64,000 bases of DNA from Idiomarina tyrosinivorans (GCF_003987475.1 NZ_PIQH01000004.1:207164-271163); one strand, 5' to 3'. Positions 42,902 to 51,782 are shown, numbered from the stretch's first letter. The notes: a model not told the origin generated them from the sequence alone. Made by a program: numbers and translations.

Positions 42902-42929
42902 TTGATACTGTACCAATGTACAGTATACT
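42902..42929 (+). promoter_or_regulatory. recA promoter
   Basis: TTGATA at 42902 and TATACT at 42924, with a 16-base spacer, match the architecture of the E. coli recA promoter (same -35, same spacer length). The spacer is filled by the first LexA box. Confidence 0.9.
42906..42925. promoter_or_regulatory. LexA (SOS) box 1 of recA
   Basis: TACTGTACCAATGTACAGTA fits CTGT-N8-ACAG with the extended TA flanks, and lies between the -35 and -10 elements, so LexA would block polymerase directly. Confidence 0.93.
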
Positions 42930-42945
42930 GTTCAAAAACACAGTA
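42926..42945. promoter_or_regulatory. LexA (SOS) box 2 of recA
   Basis: TACTGTTCAAAAACACAGTA also fits the full 20-base SOS consensus. It abuts box 1 with no gap, covering part of the -10 element and the likely transcription start. Confidence 0.88.
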
Positions 42946-42964
42946 TTCATCACTGGAGCAGAAT

Positions 42965-44023
42965 ATGAGTAATGATCGTCAAAAAGCACTAGATGCCGCA
43001 GTCGGCCAGATTGAACGCCAATTCGGTAAAGGTTCAATCATGCGATTGGGTGATAACCAAGCCATGGATATCGCTTCAGTATCAACCGGTTCGTTGAGCC
43101 TAGATATCGCGCTAGGGATTGGCGGTTTACCATTTGGTCGTGTGGTCGAGATTTACGGGCCAGAATCAAGCGGTAAAACCACGCTCACATTGCAAGTGAT
43201 TGCCGAAGCGCAACGAGCGGGAAAAACCTGTGCTTTCGTCGATGCAGAACACGCGTTAGATCCTGTTTACGCCGAGCGTCTTGGGGTCAATGTTGACGAT
43301 CTATTGGTTTCTCAGCCAGACACGGGTGAGCAAGCATTAGAAATTTGTGACATGTTGGTGCGCTCTGGTGCTGTAGACGTCGTTATTGTTGACTCGGTTG
43401 CAGCACTGACACCGAAGGCAGAAATCGAAGGTGAGATGGGTGATAGCCATGTAGGTTTGCAGGCTCGATTAATGTCTCAAGCGTTGCGTAAATTAACCGC
43501 GAACATTAAAAAGTCAAACAGCCTGTGTATCTTCATCAACCAAATCCGAATGAAGATTGGGGTGATGTTTGGTAACCCAGAAACCACAACGGGTGGTAAC
43601 GCGCTAAAATTCTATTCATCAGTACGTTTGGATATTCGTCGTACCGGTGCGTTAAAAGAAGGCGACGAGGTTGTAGGCAACGAAACGCGGGTGAAAGTGG
43701 TGAAGAACAAAGTGGCACCACCTTTCAAGCAAGCGGAATTCCAGATCCTATACGGTGCCGGTATTTCAAAAGAAGGCGAATTGATCGATTTAGGTGTGAA
43801 GCACAAATTGATTGATAAAGCTGGTGCTTGGTACAGCTATAAAGGCGATAAAATCGGCCAGGGTAAAGCGAATGCAATGAAGTATTTGCAAGAGAATACC
43901 AACATCGCTAACGAAGTAGAGACGACCTTACGCGAAATGTTGTTGGCGAAGCCTGAAAAAGTGAAGAAAGGGGAAAAAGCTGCAGTAGAGGCGGGATCTG
44001 ACGAAGACTTGTCGCTATCGTAA
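42965..44023 (+). CDS. recA: Recombinase RecA
   Basis: A 352-residue DNA strand-exchange ATPase and co-protease for LexA. Walker A is [13 protein letters not shown], the conserved core [23 protein letters not shown], loop regions and [23 protein letters not shown] follow, shown in pieces. ATG 42965 is preceded by TGGAG and starts [20 protein letters not shown]; the open frame upstream runs through the operator. No recX gene follows; a terminator closes the gene. Confidence 0.98.
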   Translation: MSNDRQKALDAAVGQIERQFGKGSIMRLGDNQAMDIASVSTGSLSLDIALGIGGLPFGRVVEIYGPESSGKTTLTLQVIAEAQRAGKTCAFVDAEHALDPVYAERLGVNVDDLLVSQPDTGEQALEICDMLVRSGAVDVVIVDSVAALTPKAEIEGEMGDSHVGLQARLMSQALRKLTANIKKSNSLCIFINQIRMKIGVMFGNPETTTGGNALKFYSSVRLDIRRTGALKEGDEVVGNETRVKVVKNKVAPPFKQAEFQILYGAGISKEGELIDLGVKHKLIDKAGAWYSYKGDKIGQGKANAMKYLQENTNIANEVETTLREMLLAKPEKVKKGEKAAVEAGSDEDLSLS

Positions 44024-44058
44024 GCGAACGGCTAAAAAATACCGAACTGTAGAAAATG

Positions 44059-44099
44059 TGACCCATGTTCATTTAAGCAAATGAATATGGGTCATTTTT
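44059..44099 (+). terminator. Intrinsic terminator after recA
   Basis: TGACCCATGTTCATTT, a four-base loop, and AAATGAATATGGGTCA form a 16-bp stem with one G-U pair, followed by TTTTT. An A-run on the left also permits some function toward dgt on the other strand. Confidence 0.9.
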
Positions 44100-44108
44100 A
44101 TTGGGCGA

Positions 44109-45425
44109 CTACAATGGCAGTGTGTTGTTGACGTTGAATAGTTCGCGATACAACCTAGCTGCATAGGCATCGGTCATTCCTGATAGATAGTCTGAAATAA
44201 CCCTGTATCCACTTTTACCTTCCGCAATGGCTTGCTGATAACGATGCTGAGTATTATAGGGGAGCAGCCGTTCGGGCTCTACTGATAGGGCATCGAATAA
44301 CTCCATAACGATTTGTTGTCCCTTGAATTCTTGCTGTTGCATCTCTGGTTTGCGAATGACCCAGCGGAAAATGAACTGTTTTAAGGTTTTCAGCAATTGT
44401 TTTTCAGCGCTGCCCAAAGTGGCTTGGTATTTCACCAACGGCTGTTTGGTATCGATGCCCGATTCGGTGATGGTCACTGACGTCAGCAATAAGTTAACCA
44501 GTCCCCCAATCGCTTGTTTACGACTGTAGTGCTCTTTTGCAAACAAACGTTGAGTAAGCGATTCTGGCTGCAGATTGGCGATGTCCCCAGCGAGATCGTT
44601 CAGTATCGGTAGGACCTGCTGTTGCCAAAGGGCTTGGTCAATAAGTCCCACTACAATGGCATCTTCTAAGTCGTGTACGCCGTAGGCAATATCATCGGCG
44701 ATTTCCATGATTCCGGCATCAATGCTGCGAAACCTGCTCGAGCCGTGTTGGCTATCGCTAGGCGGTTGCTGCAGCGACTGAAATTGTTCGGCTGTAGCGC
44801 GATCAAATTCGCTAAACACCCATTCCACTAAATGCCAGTCGTCGTCGTAAAGTGCTTTTGGCGGCAGCCATTGACGCGAAGGTAAGTGGCGAAAATGTTC
44901 AACAGCAGTAGGTAATTGATGTTGCTTCACTTGCGAATAGCGTACCGGGTATTTCATTAAGCCCAACAATGTACGTCGGGTTAGGTTCATACCATGGTGC
45001 TCTGTGTAGGGCTCGAGCTGGGTAACAATACGAAATGTTTGGCCGTTACCTTCAAAGCCGCCATGTTCTCGCATCATGTAATTTAATGCGATTTCGCCCC
45101 CGTGCCCAAACGGTGGATGACCAATATCATGTGCGAGACATAATGACTCAACTAAAGACTCGGAGAGCAACTCAGTGAGTTCAGGGTGTTGATTCTGTTG
45201 CCGCAAAAAGCTTACTAAACCACTGCCAATTTGGCTGGCTTCTAATGAGTGGGTTAAGCGCGTGCGCGGAAAGTCGTGCATGCCCACATACATCACTTGC
45301 GTTTTCGCTTGTAGGCGGCGAAACGCAGCGGAATGCAAGATCCGAGCTTTATCACGTTGAAAGGGGGTGCGTTGGTCGTTAGGACGGTCCGGCGATTGAT
45401 GATCGATACGGTCTTGCCAAGCCAT
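44109..45425 (-). CDS. Deoxyguanosinetriphosphate triphosphohydrolase-like HD protein
   Basis: A 438-residue dNTPase of the Dgt family (type 2). The HD metal site is spread over RTRLTHSLEASQIG, CLAHDIGHPPFGHGG and EIADDIAYGVHDLEDA, as in known dNTP triphosphohydrolases that split dNTP to nucleoside and triphosphate. Such enzymes tune dNTP pools, and some act in phage defence; no defence genes are seen next to it. It ends at the recA terminator, convergent with recA. It is divergent from the DUF1761 gene. Confidence 0.88.
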   Translation of the reverse strand: MAWQDRIDHQSPDRPNDQRTPFQRDKARILHSAAFRRLQAKTQVMYVGMHDFPRTRLTHSLEASQIGSGLVSFLRQQNQHPELTELLSESLVESLCLAHDIGHPPFGHGGEIALNYMMREHGGFEGNGQTFRIVTQLEPYTEHHGMNLTRRTLLGLMKYPVRYSQVKQHQLPTAVEHFRHLPSRQWLPPKALYDDDWHLVEWVFSEFDRATAEQFQSLQQPPSDSQHGSSRFRSIDAGIMEIADDIAYGVHDLEDAIVVGLIDQALWQQQVLPILNDLAGDIANLQPESLTQRLFAKEHYSRKQAIGGLVNLLLTSVTITESGIDTKQPLVKYQATLGSAEKQLLKTLKQFIFRWVIRKPEMQQQEFKGQQIVMELFDALSVEPERLLPYNTQHRYQQAIAEGKSGYRVISDYLSGMTDAYAARLYRELFNVNNTLPL

Positions 45426-45505
45426 GAAAAGCCTCTGCTGCTATTGCTTTTTTTCCATAATCTAGCATAACTAAAGCAAAGCCTTTAACGAAACTGGAGT
45501 ATTTT

Positions 45506-45907
45506 ATGGAAAGCCTAAATGTTTGGGCTGTGCTTGTGGCTGCTATTGCCATGCATATGTTGGGAGCCATTTGGTATTCGCCCATAATGTTTGCAAAAGC
45601 TTGGATGCAAGCTTGTGCGTTAACCGAACAGCAGCTTGCTCAAGCCAATATGGCGAAGTTAATGCTGGGCACGTTGTTGTTGTGTGTATTAATGGCGTTC
45701 AACTTAGCGATGTTCATTGGTGGCACAGATGTCAACTGGCAATTAGGTGCACTATATGGTTTATTAGCAGGGTTTGGTTGGGTAACCTTGGCGCTACTAC
45801 TGTTAGCACTTTATGAGCAGAGAAGTTGGCGTTATGTAGCGATTAACGGTGGTTATTTGAGCCTTGGCTTTACTCTGATGGGCGCGATTATTGGCGCTTG
45901 GCAGTAA
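45506..45907 (+). CDS. DUF1761 family membrane protein
   Basis: A 133-residue protein with four predicted membrane helices (NVWAVLVAAIAMHMLGAIWY; LMLGTLLLCVLMAFNLAMFIG; LGALYGLLAGFGWVTLALLLL; GYLSLGFTLMGAIIGAW). The WYSPIMFAKAWM stretch after helix 1 is typical of DUF1761. Function of the family is not known. ATG 45506 has CTGGAG upstream. It is nine bases before the LRAT-like gene and likely in one operon with it and the phosphatase. Confidence 0.8.
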   Translation: MESLNVWAVLVAAIAMHMLGAIWYSPIMFAKAWMQACALTEQQLAQANMAKLMLGTLLLCVLMAFNLAMFIGGTDVNWQLGALYGLLAGFGWVTLALLLLALYEQRSWRYVAINGGYLSLGFTLMGAIIGAWQ

Positions 45908-45915
45908 AAGGATAA

Positions 45916-46365
45916 ATGTTGTTAGATAAGCCTGTTGTATGTGGCCCCGTGAATCCGGGAGCCATAGTCAGTTGTGAGGTATATGGTTTTTTCGACCATA
46001 GCGCTGTTGTGGTAGACCACGAGAGTATCGTGGAATTGCACGGTAGTGGCTTAGTGCGGCGTGTTAGCTATCAACGCTTTATTCAACAACGCAGTGGCGA
46101 ACACTTTATGGTCGCCTGTTCAGCGACCTCTACGCCTCTCCGTCAACGTCCAGAAGAAACCGTCAAGCGAGCGCTAGAGTGGGTATTTCACTTACGAGGT
46201 TACGATCCACTGAGCAATAATTGTCATCGTTTTACTTGGCACTGCTTAACCGGCCGGGATGAACCACTGACAACGTTTGCAGAATTTAACCAGCATCTGC
46301 GCCAACATTTTCAGCAAACGGTTCGCTGGTGCCGTTGGGAGGCGCTTTCTGAGCGTTCTATTTAA
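45916..46365 (+). CDS. LRAT-like (papain-fold) domain protein
   Basis: A 149-residue soluble protein that looks like the LRAT/NlpC-P60 circularly permuted papain fold. His28 in GFFDHSAVVVD and Cys103 in NNCHRFTW are in the order and spacing of the LRAT His and Cys boxes. Bacterial members may act as acyltransferases, thioesterases or amidases; substrate unknown. ATG 45916 follows AAAAGGATAA. It overlaps the Ser/Thr phosphatase reading frame at its 3' end. The assignment comes from the motif pattern only. Confidence 0.6.
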   Translation: MLLDKPVVCGPVNPGAIVSCEVYGFFDHSAVVVDHESIVELHGSGLVRRVSYQRFIQQRSGEHFMVACSATSTPLRQRPEETVKRALEWVFHLRGYDPLSNNCHRFTWHCLTGRDEPLTTFAEFNQHLRQHFQQTVRWCRWEALSERSI

Positions 46366-47050
46366 AAAGGGTAACGCCGTTGGACGTGATTTTGTTGTCG
46401 GTGACATTCACGGCGAGTACCAACAACTTAAAGAACAGTTGGCGGCAGTGGAGTTTGATCAAACACGAGATCGTTTATTCGCCGTTGGGGATTTAATTGA
46501 TCGAGGCCCAGAATCAGTCAAAACGCTCGAACTGCTGCATCAACCCTGGTTTTTCTGCTGTCGGGGCAATCATGAAGCAACGCTATTGCGCTTTATGCGT
46601 TCACCGTCGAACGCGTTAAAACAACGTTGGATCAGCTTTGGTGGCGATTGGTTTTTCCAGTTAGCGAGCCATGAACAGCAGCGACTTAGCCAACTGATCA
46701 AGCACAACACCGCACTAGCGATTGATGTATTGTATGAGTGGGGGCGAGTAGGGATTGTCCATGCCGACGTGCCGCTGCGGAGTTCATGGCGTCAATTCAT
46801 TCACCAACTGCAACAAGCGGAAGACGCCGCTATAGAGACGGCAATTTGGTCGCGAGAACGCTTTCAAGCGGTAAAACCACAGCAAGACGTTGCTGATGTT
46901 GACATCATTCTGGTTGGGCACTGTATTGTTGATGTCCCTCGTTATCGCAACAATTTGTTGTTTATCGATACTGGTGCATTCCTGCGCAAAGAAGAGCCAC
47001 AACGCAAGTTAACACTTCTAGAGCTTACTCCAGCGTTACTTAATCGTTAA
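46277..47050 (+). CDS. Serine/threonine (PPP-family) metallophosphatase, start uncertain
   Basis: A bacterial PrpA/PrpB-like phosphatase. All three metal motifs are present: GDIHG at 42-46, GDLIDRGPES near 71-80, and GNHEA near 98; VGHCIVD, TGAFLRKEE come later. The true start is unclear. The only standard start is ATG 46277, which overlaps the LRAT-like gene by 89 bases and adds a 38-residue non-conserved leader. Between it and GDIHG there is no ATG, GTG or TTG; a purine-rich AAAAAGGG at 46365-46371 sits seven bases before a GTT. Its end overlaps the convergent EAL-HDOD gene by 11 bases. Confidence 0.8.
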   Translation: MQNLTSICANIFSKRFAGAVGRRFLSVLFKKGNAVGRDFVVGDIHGEYQQLKEQLAAVEFDQTRDRLFAVGDLIDRGPESVKTLELLHQPWFFCCRGNHEATLLRFMRSPSNALKQRWISFGGDWFFQLASHEQQRLSQLIKHNTALAIDVLYEWGRVGIVHADVPLRSSWRQFIHQLQQAEDAAIETAIWSRERFQAVKPQQDVADVDIILVGHCIVDVPRYRNNLLFIDTGAFLRKEEPQRKLTLLELTPALLNR

Positions 47051-48251
47051 GTGTTTCTACCCAGTCTGCGGCTTGTTTATAAATGTTAGCAACCTCTACT
47101 TCAGGACGTTGCAACCGTTCACACGCCTGCTTAATGACCGGCCAATTGGCTCGCTCAAAGGCGTTGATCAAACTGATGAGGAATGCCAACGGTCCTTTCT
47201 TTGCCACTAATGCATCGGAAATCTTTTCGCTGATAGCAATACGTGCAAGCAAGTTTTCAATGGTATCGTTCATTATAGCGTCTAAGTTGGATAGCAGACC
47301 TGTTAAAAATGCGTGACTGGGGTCGAGCTTAGCGGTACTGAGATCATTTGCCATCATTTCGCAAAAGCGGGCGCGTAGTATTGATAGCTTTAATAATTCT
47401 TCCGGTTTTCCCGAACCCAGCTCTGAAAGGGCTATAATGGCAACAAAGCGCTGTAATTCTTTTTGCCCAAGAAACACAATAGCTTGCCGGAGCGTTTCCA
47501 CTTTTTGTCGGCGTTGGTAAACGGCTGAATTCGCAAATCGTAATAATTTGAAAGACATTCCGGTGTCTTTTTCCACCGTTTTCACCACGTCAGGAATGGA
47601 GAAATTGCTTTGGCTCACCAGCGATAATAATTGGGTGTATATCTGCTGAGAGGCATTTAACGTGCGCGATTTAACCATTTCTGGGCGGGCGAAAAAATAG
47701 CCTTGGAATAAGCTAAACCCCATTTCTTTGGCACGCGTAAATTCGTCATGGGTTTCAATTTTTTCAGCGAGATAAACGCCGCTAAAGCCTTGCAAAAGAT
47801 CCATTTGCTGCTTCAGCCCGTTTGCACCTAACGCTTGGAAATCGTATTTTATGATATCCGCTATTTCAATTAATGGTTGCCACGCGTCGCTATACTCAAA
47901 GTCGTCTAAAGCGATGGTATAGCCTTTTTGTTTTAGTTCTAGCACAGCTTCAACAACGGCAGCGGTCGGTGTAATGGTTTCAAGAAGTTCCACCACAATT
48001 TGGTCGTGTGGCATAAGCAATGGCAGGCGTTGCTTCAATGAGCGCGCGGTAAAATTCACAAACGCCAACGAATTTCCTGTAAGCTGTTGAATGCCTGAGT
48101 TAAATTCGCTGCCTTCGACGAGTCTTTGGGTGGCTTCGTCAAGAGAGATATCAGGAAAGGCATTTTCCGGTCCGTTACGGAAAAGCAATTCATACGCAAA
48201 CAACGATTTGTCTTTTTTTAATATCGGTTGGCGCGCAACATAAAATGACAC
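47040..48251 (-). CDS. EAL-HDOD (YuxH-type) signalling protein
   Basis: About 403 residues from GTG 48251 (open frame continues to ATG 48320). Residues 1-200 are an EAL domain: YELLFRN near 20, VNFT, VELLET, LDDF at 116-117, IKYDF, AEKIET and FQGYFFARP. Most catalytic residues for cyclic-di-GMP hydrolysis are there, but the loop-6 sequence after DDF is not the GTGYSS type, so activity is doubtful. The C-terminal half is HDOD (VSQSNFSIPDVVKTVEKD, FLGQKELQRFVAIIALSEL). CdgJ of Vibrio is a related protein. It is divergent from rssA. Confidence 0.85.
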   Translation of the reverse strand: MSFYVARQPILKKDKSLFAYELLFRNGPENAFPDISLDEATQRLVEGSEFNSGIQQLTGNSLAFVNFTARSLKQRLPLLMPHDQIVVELLETITPTAAVVEAVLELKQKGYTIALDDFEYSDAWQPLIEIADIIKYDFQALGANGLKQQMDLLQGFSGVYLAEKIETHDEFTRAKEMGFSLFQGYFFARPEMVKSRTLNASQQIYTQLLSLVSQSNFSIPDVVKTVEKDTGMSFKLLRFANSAVYQRRQKVETLRQAIVFLGQKELQRFVAIIALSELGSGKPEELLKLSILRARFCEMMANDLSTAKLDPSHAFLTGLLSNLDAIMNDTIENLLARIAISEKISDALVAKKGPLAFLISLINAFERANWPVIKQACERLQRPEVEVANIYKQAADWVETLND

Positions 48252-48339
48252 AGTGTGACCCTGAATTTTGTTATTAACTATTAGCTGTGTGTTATTTTGT
48301 TCATCATACTTCCTAATCAATGCTATGGAAAGGAGTTCT

Positions 48340-49308
48340 ATGTCAGACGTAAATGTTGCCCTAGCTCTGGGCTCTGGAGCCGCACGCGGCTGGGCTCACA
48401 TCGGTGTGATTAAGGCACTCGAAGAGCTTGGTATTAAAATCAACATGGTTGCAGGCACATCGATTGGCTCATTAGTAGGCGCCGGTTATGCATCAGGGCG
48501 TCTGTCTGAAATGGAACAGTGGGTTAAAGGCATGAACCGTTGGGAGGTATTTAACCTGTTGGATTTCGGGTTTAATCAAGGCGGCCTGATTGGTGGCGAG
48601 AAGGTCTTTAACTACGCACGTGAGCAATTTGGCGCCACCCGTATAGAAGACTTACCGATCACTTACGGAGCAGTGGCAACTGATTTGTATAGCGGTCGCG
48701 AAATTTGGTTGCGCAAAGGTGACATATTTAATGCTGCTCGTGCCTCAAGCGCGATGCCGGGTGTACTGGCGCCAACCGCATACGATGGCCGTTGGTTGGT
48801 CGATGGGGGATTAGTAAATCCAGTGCCAGTATCACTATGTCGGGCGCTGGGAGCAGATTTTGTAATAGCAGTGCACCTCAACTCACAACTCAACACCAAG
48901 TCGCTTGAAAGCCGTGCGCGCAGTATTCCGCCGCAAACAGAAGTAGAGCAGGCGGAACTTGAGCATCAGTCAGAAGACAATGATCAACAAGGGATGTTCG
49001 GGAATTTCTGGGCGCACAGCCAACACTATTACGAGAATATCGTACAGAAATTCAAAAGCAACGAGCACAAGGCACCAGGTATGTTTGGCGTAATGGCAGG
49101 GGCGATTGATATTATGCAAGAGCGGATCACCAAAGCGCGAATGGCGGGTGATCCGCCTGATATTCTCATTCAACCGAAACTCGGCCATATTGGTATTATG
49201 GAGTTTGAGCGGGGAGACGAGGGTATCGAGATTGGCTATGAAACCACCACAAGAATGAAGGACCTTATTCAAGACGAAATTGAACTTTACCGAGAGCGCC
49301 GAGGTTAA
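48340..49308 (+). CDS. rssA: Patatin-like phospholipase RssA family
   Basis: A 322-residue serine hydrolase-like protein. An N-terminal glycine-rich oxyanion loop (LGSGAARGWAHIG), the nucleophile motif GTSIGS near residue 48, and the DGG motif (LVDGGLVNPVPVSLC) complete a Ser-Asp dyad. ATG 48340 is behind AAGGAG; the frame is open upstream to 48268. In E. coli rssA lies with rssB, the RpoS adaptor; here an EAL-HDOD gene is its divergent neighbour instead. Substrate unknown. Confidence 0.87.
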   Translation: MSDVNVALALGSGAARGWAHIGVIKALEELGIKINMVAGTSIGSLVGAGYASGRLSEMEQWVKGMNRWEVFNLLDFGFNQGGLIGGEKVFNYAREQFGATRIEDLPITYGAVATDLYSGREIWLRKGDIFNAARASSAMPGVLAPTAYDGRWLVDGGLVNPVPVSLCRALGADFVIAVHLNSQLNTKSLESRARSIPPQTEVEQAELEHQSEDNDQQGMFGNFWAHSQHYYENIVQKFKSNEHKAPGMFGVMAGAIDIMQERITKARMAGDPPDILIQPKLGHIGIMEFERGDEGIEIGYETTTRMKDLIQDEIELYRERRG

Positions 49309-49344
49309 GCTACATTCGCTAAACCTAGCGTATGGCGATTAAAA

Positions 49345-49380
49345 AATGCCAGTCAGGGAAACCTGACTGGCATTGTTGTT
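49345..49380 (+). terminator. Intrinsic terminator after rssA
   Basis: AATGCCAGTCAGG, GAAA loop, CCTGACTGGCATT is a perfect 13-bp stem followed by GTTGTTTT. It lies between convergent rssA and putP; the A-run on the left could serve putP too. Confidence 0.9.
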
Positions 49381-49400
49381 TTCAGTGCCTACCGAGATGG

Positions 49401-50930
49401 TTATTTTGCATGCGTTTCGATAACGCGTTCCATCTCTTCAAAGGTATCCTGAAGGTCTTTATTAGGTGCTTCAGTCATACGGCTCACGACTACAACAGCG
49501 ATTGTACTTAAGATAAATCCTGGCACGATTTCGTAGAGGTAGGCAGATAGAGGATGACCATCTATCATTACTGGGCCATAGATCCAGAATAAGACCGTTG
49601 CTGCCCCCACTAACATACCAGCCATTGCACCTTGACGATTCATGCGTTTCCAGAACAAGCTGAGGATGATCACTGGACCGAATGCGGCACCAAAACCTGC
49701 CCACGCATTACTAACCAAGGTTAAAATCGTGTTTTGTGGGTTCCAAGCCAGCGCAATGGCCACCAGAGATACCACGAGCACCGAAATACGACCAACAAAA
49801 ACGAGCTCTTTCTGACTCGCGTCTTTATGCAAGAACGCTTTGTAAAAATCTTCTGTCAAAGAGCTTGATGTCACCAGTAATTGCGAAGAAATCGTACTCA
49901 TAATTGCTGCCAAAATCGCAGCGAGCAAAAAACCACCGATTAATGGGTGGAATAAAAACTGTGAAAAAATAATGAATATCGTTTCTGGATCACTGAGTGT
50001 CATTTTAGTTTCCGCCACGTAAGCGATACCCACAAAGCCGGTTGCCATGGCACCAATAATTGAGACGAACATCCAGCTAATACCGATACGGCGCGCTTTC
50101 TTGATGTCGCGTACCGAGCGGATAGCCATAAACCGAACAATGATGTGCGGTTGGCCGAAGTAACCAAGTCCCCAAGCCAACAGTGAAATCACGCCTAGTA
50201 TTGAGATGTTTTTCAGTAGCGGGTCGGATACTGACGCATCAGTAAAGAACTTAAGGTAGTCCGGGTTAATTGCGCTGACCTGTTCATTCACTGAGCTAAT
50301 GCCACCGAGGTGGATATATGCCACGATAGGCACCATCACTAGGGCGACGAACATGATACAACCCTGCACAAAGTCCGTCATGCTCACGGCGAGGAAACCG
50401 CCGAAAAGGGTATAAGCACAAACTACCCCCGCGGTAACCCACAAGCCAGTGCTGTAGTCCATGCCGAATGAACTGTCGAATAGCTTACCGCCCGCGACTA
50501 AGCTAGCAGAGGTATATAGGGTAAAGAAAATAATAATTACCACTGACGAAAATAGCCGTAGATGACGTTTGCGGTCATCGAAGCGGTTAGCAAAGTAGTC
50601 TGGGATAGTAATGGAGTCGTTAGCGACCTCGGTATATGTCCGTAACCGTGGTGCAACGATGATGTAGTTAAGGTAAGCACCGATCAGTAGACCGACGGCA
50701 ATCCATAACTGTGATATCCCGGCAATATAAATTGCCCCGGGTAGGCCCATTAACATCCACCCACTCATATCAGATGCGCCTGCGGAGAGTGCCGTTACTG
50801 CTGGCCCTAAACCACGACCACCTAGCATATAGCCAGAGACATCGTCGGTTGATTTCTTATAGGCGTATAAGCCGATGCCGAGCATCGCGATAAAGTACAG
50901 CGCTAAAGAAATAAGCGTGCCTGTTTCCAC
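49401..50930 (-). CDS. putP: Sodium/proline symporter PutP
   Basis: A 509-residue sodium-solute symporter with about 13 membrane helices. Motifs of the SSS family are present: VSGYMLGGRGLGPAVTALSAGASDMSGWMLMG, shown in a longer run near residues 30-60, and VTSSSLTEDFYKAF near 345. GTG 50930 has CAGGAG seven bases upstream. It imports proline for carbon, nitrogen or osmoprotection. It follows sapF on the same strand with a 48-base gap and may be partly co-transcribed. No putA is in the window. Confidence 0.93.
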   Translation of the reverse strand: METGTLISLALYFIAMLGIGLYAYKKSTDDVSGYMLGGRGLGPAVTALSAGASDMSGWMLMGLPGAIYIAGISQLWIAVGLLIGAYLNYIIVAPRLRTYTEVANDSITIPDYFANRFDDRKRHLRLFSSVVIIIFFTLYTSASLVAGGKLFDSSFGMDYSTGLWVTAGVVCAYTLFGGFLAVSMTDFVQGCIMFVALVMVPIVAYIHLGGISSVNEQVSAINPDYLKFFTDASVSDPLLKNISILGVISLLAWGLGYFGQPHIIVRFMAIRSVRDIKKARRIGISWMFVSIIGAMATGFVGIAYVAETKMTLSDPETIFIIFSQFLFHPLIGGFLLAAILAAIMSTISSQLLVTSSSLTEDFYKAFLHKDASQKELVFVGRISVLVVSLVAIALAWNPQNTILTLVSNAWAGFGAAFGPVIILSLFWKRMNRQGAMAGMLVGAATVLFWIYGPVMIDGHPLSAYLYEIVPGFILSTIAVVVVSRMTEAPNKDLQDTFEEMERVIETHAK

Positions 50931-50978
50931 AATAAACTCCTGTTTTGGTTGCTCTGATAGTGACGTCTAGCGCACGTG

Positions 50979-51782
50979 TCACTGTTCTTTTGCGTATTTA
51001 TCGACCTGCTGTTTGATATGCCCACTGGTCACCAGTAAACGCTCAATATAATCATCTGTTGGTGCATCAAACAGGGCCGCTGTTTCTTTGAACTCAACTA
51101 TTTTACCATGCTGAAGCACTAAAATCTTGTCTGCAATATGTTTCACGATCTCCGCCGAATGAGAAACGAAAATGTATGAAATTCCCATATCTTGTTGAAG
51201 ATCCAATAGCAGATTAATAATTTGTGCTCTAACTGATGGATCCAATGCAGCCAGTGCTTCATCAGCGACCACAATCTGTGGTTCTAACAGGATTGCGCGG
51301 GCGATTGCGACCCGTTGCTTTTGTCCTGTCGCAAGCATGTGCGGAAAAAATTCCGCATGCTCTGCTAACAGTCCTACGCGTTGCAGTACTTCTCGGATCC
51401 GTCGGCGCCGCTCAGTCGCGACTAAGTCGGTGTTAAAACGCAGAGGTTCATCTAATTGTTCGCCAATGGTTAATTGCCGGTTCAGAGAGGCATCGCTGTC
51501 TTGAAACACCATGCGAATAACCTGACAGCGTTGACGGTAATTATGCTTTTCCAAGCGCTGACCGTTGACCCAAATATCGCCACTACTCGGGGTTTCGACA
51601 CCGGCAACGATTTTCGCTAAGGTTGATTTGCCGGAACTGGTTTCGCCCATAATGGCGAGGATTTCACCCCGCGCCAGAGTGAAGCTAATATCACTGAGGG
51701 CACTGACTTGCTTGCCCGGTAAGAAGTGCGCCTTATGGGTATAATTTTTACTCAGATTTTTGACTTCCAGCAGGGGGCTCAT
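50979..51782 (-). CDS. sapF: Peptide ABC transporter ATP-binding protein SapF
   Basis: A 267-residue ABC ATPase. Walker A is GETSSGKSTLAK, the C-loop is weakly conserved (LATGQKQRVAIARAILLEP), and Walker B is VVADEALAALD. It powers Sap uptake with SapD. Its start overlaps the sapD stop by four bases. It is the last gene of sapABCDF. Confidence 0.93.
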   Translation of the reverse strand: MSPLLEVKNLSKNYTHKAHFLPGKQVSALSDISFTLARGEILAIMGETSSGKSTLAKIVAGVETPSSGDIWVNGQRLEKHNYRQRCQVIRMVFQDSDASLNRQLTIGEQLDEPLRFNTDLVATERRRRIREVLQRVGLLAEHAEFFPHMLATGQKQRVAIARAILLEPQIVVADEALAALDPSVRAQIINLLLDLQQDMGISYIFVSHSAEIVKHIADKILVLQHGKIVEFKETAALFDAPTDDYIERLLVTSGHIKQQVDKYAKEQ

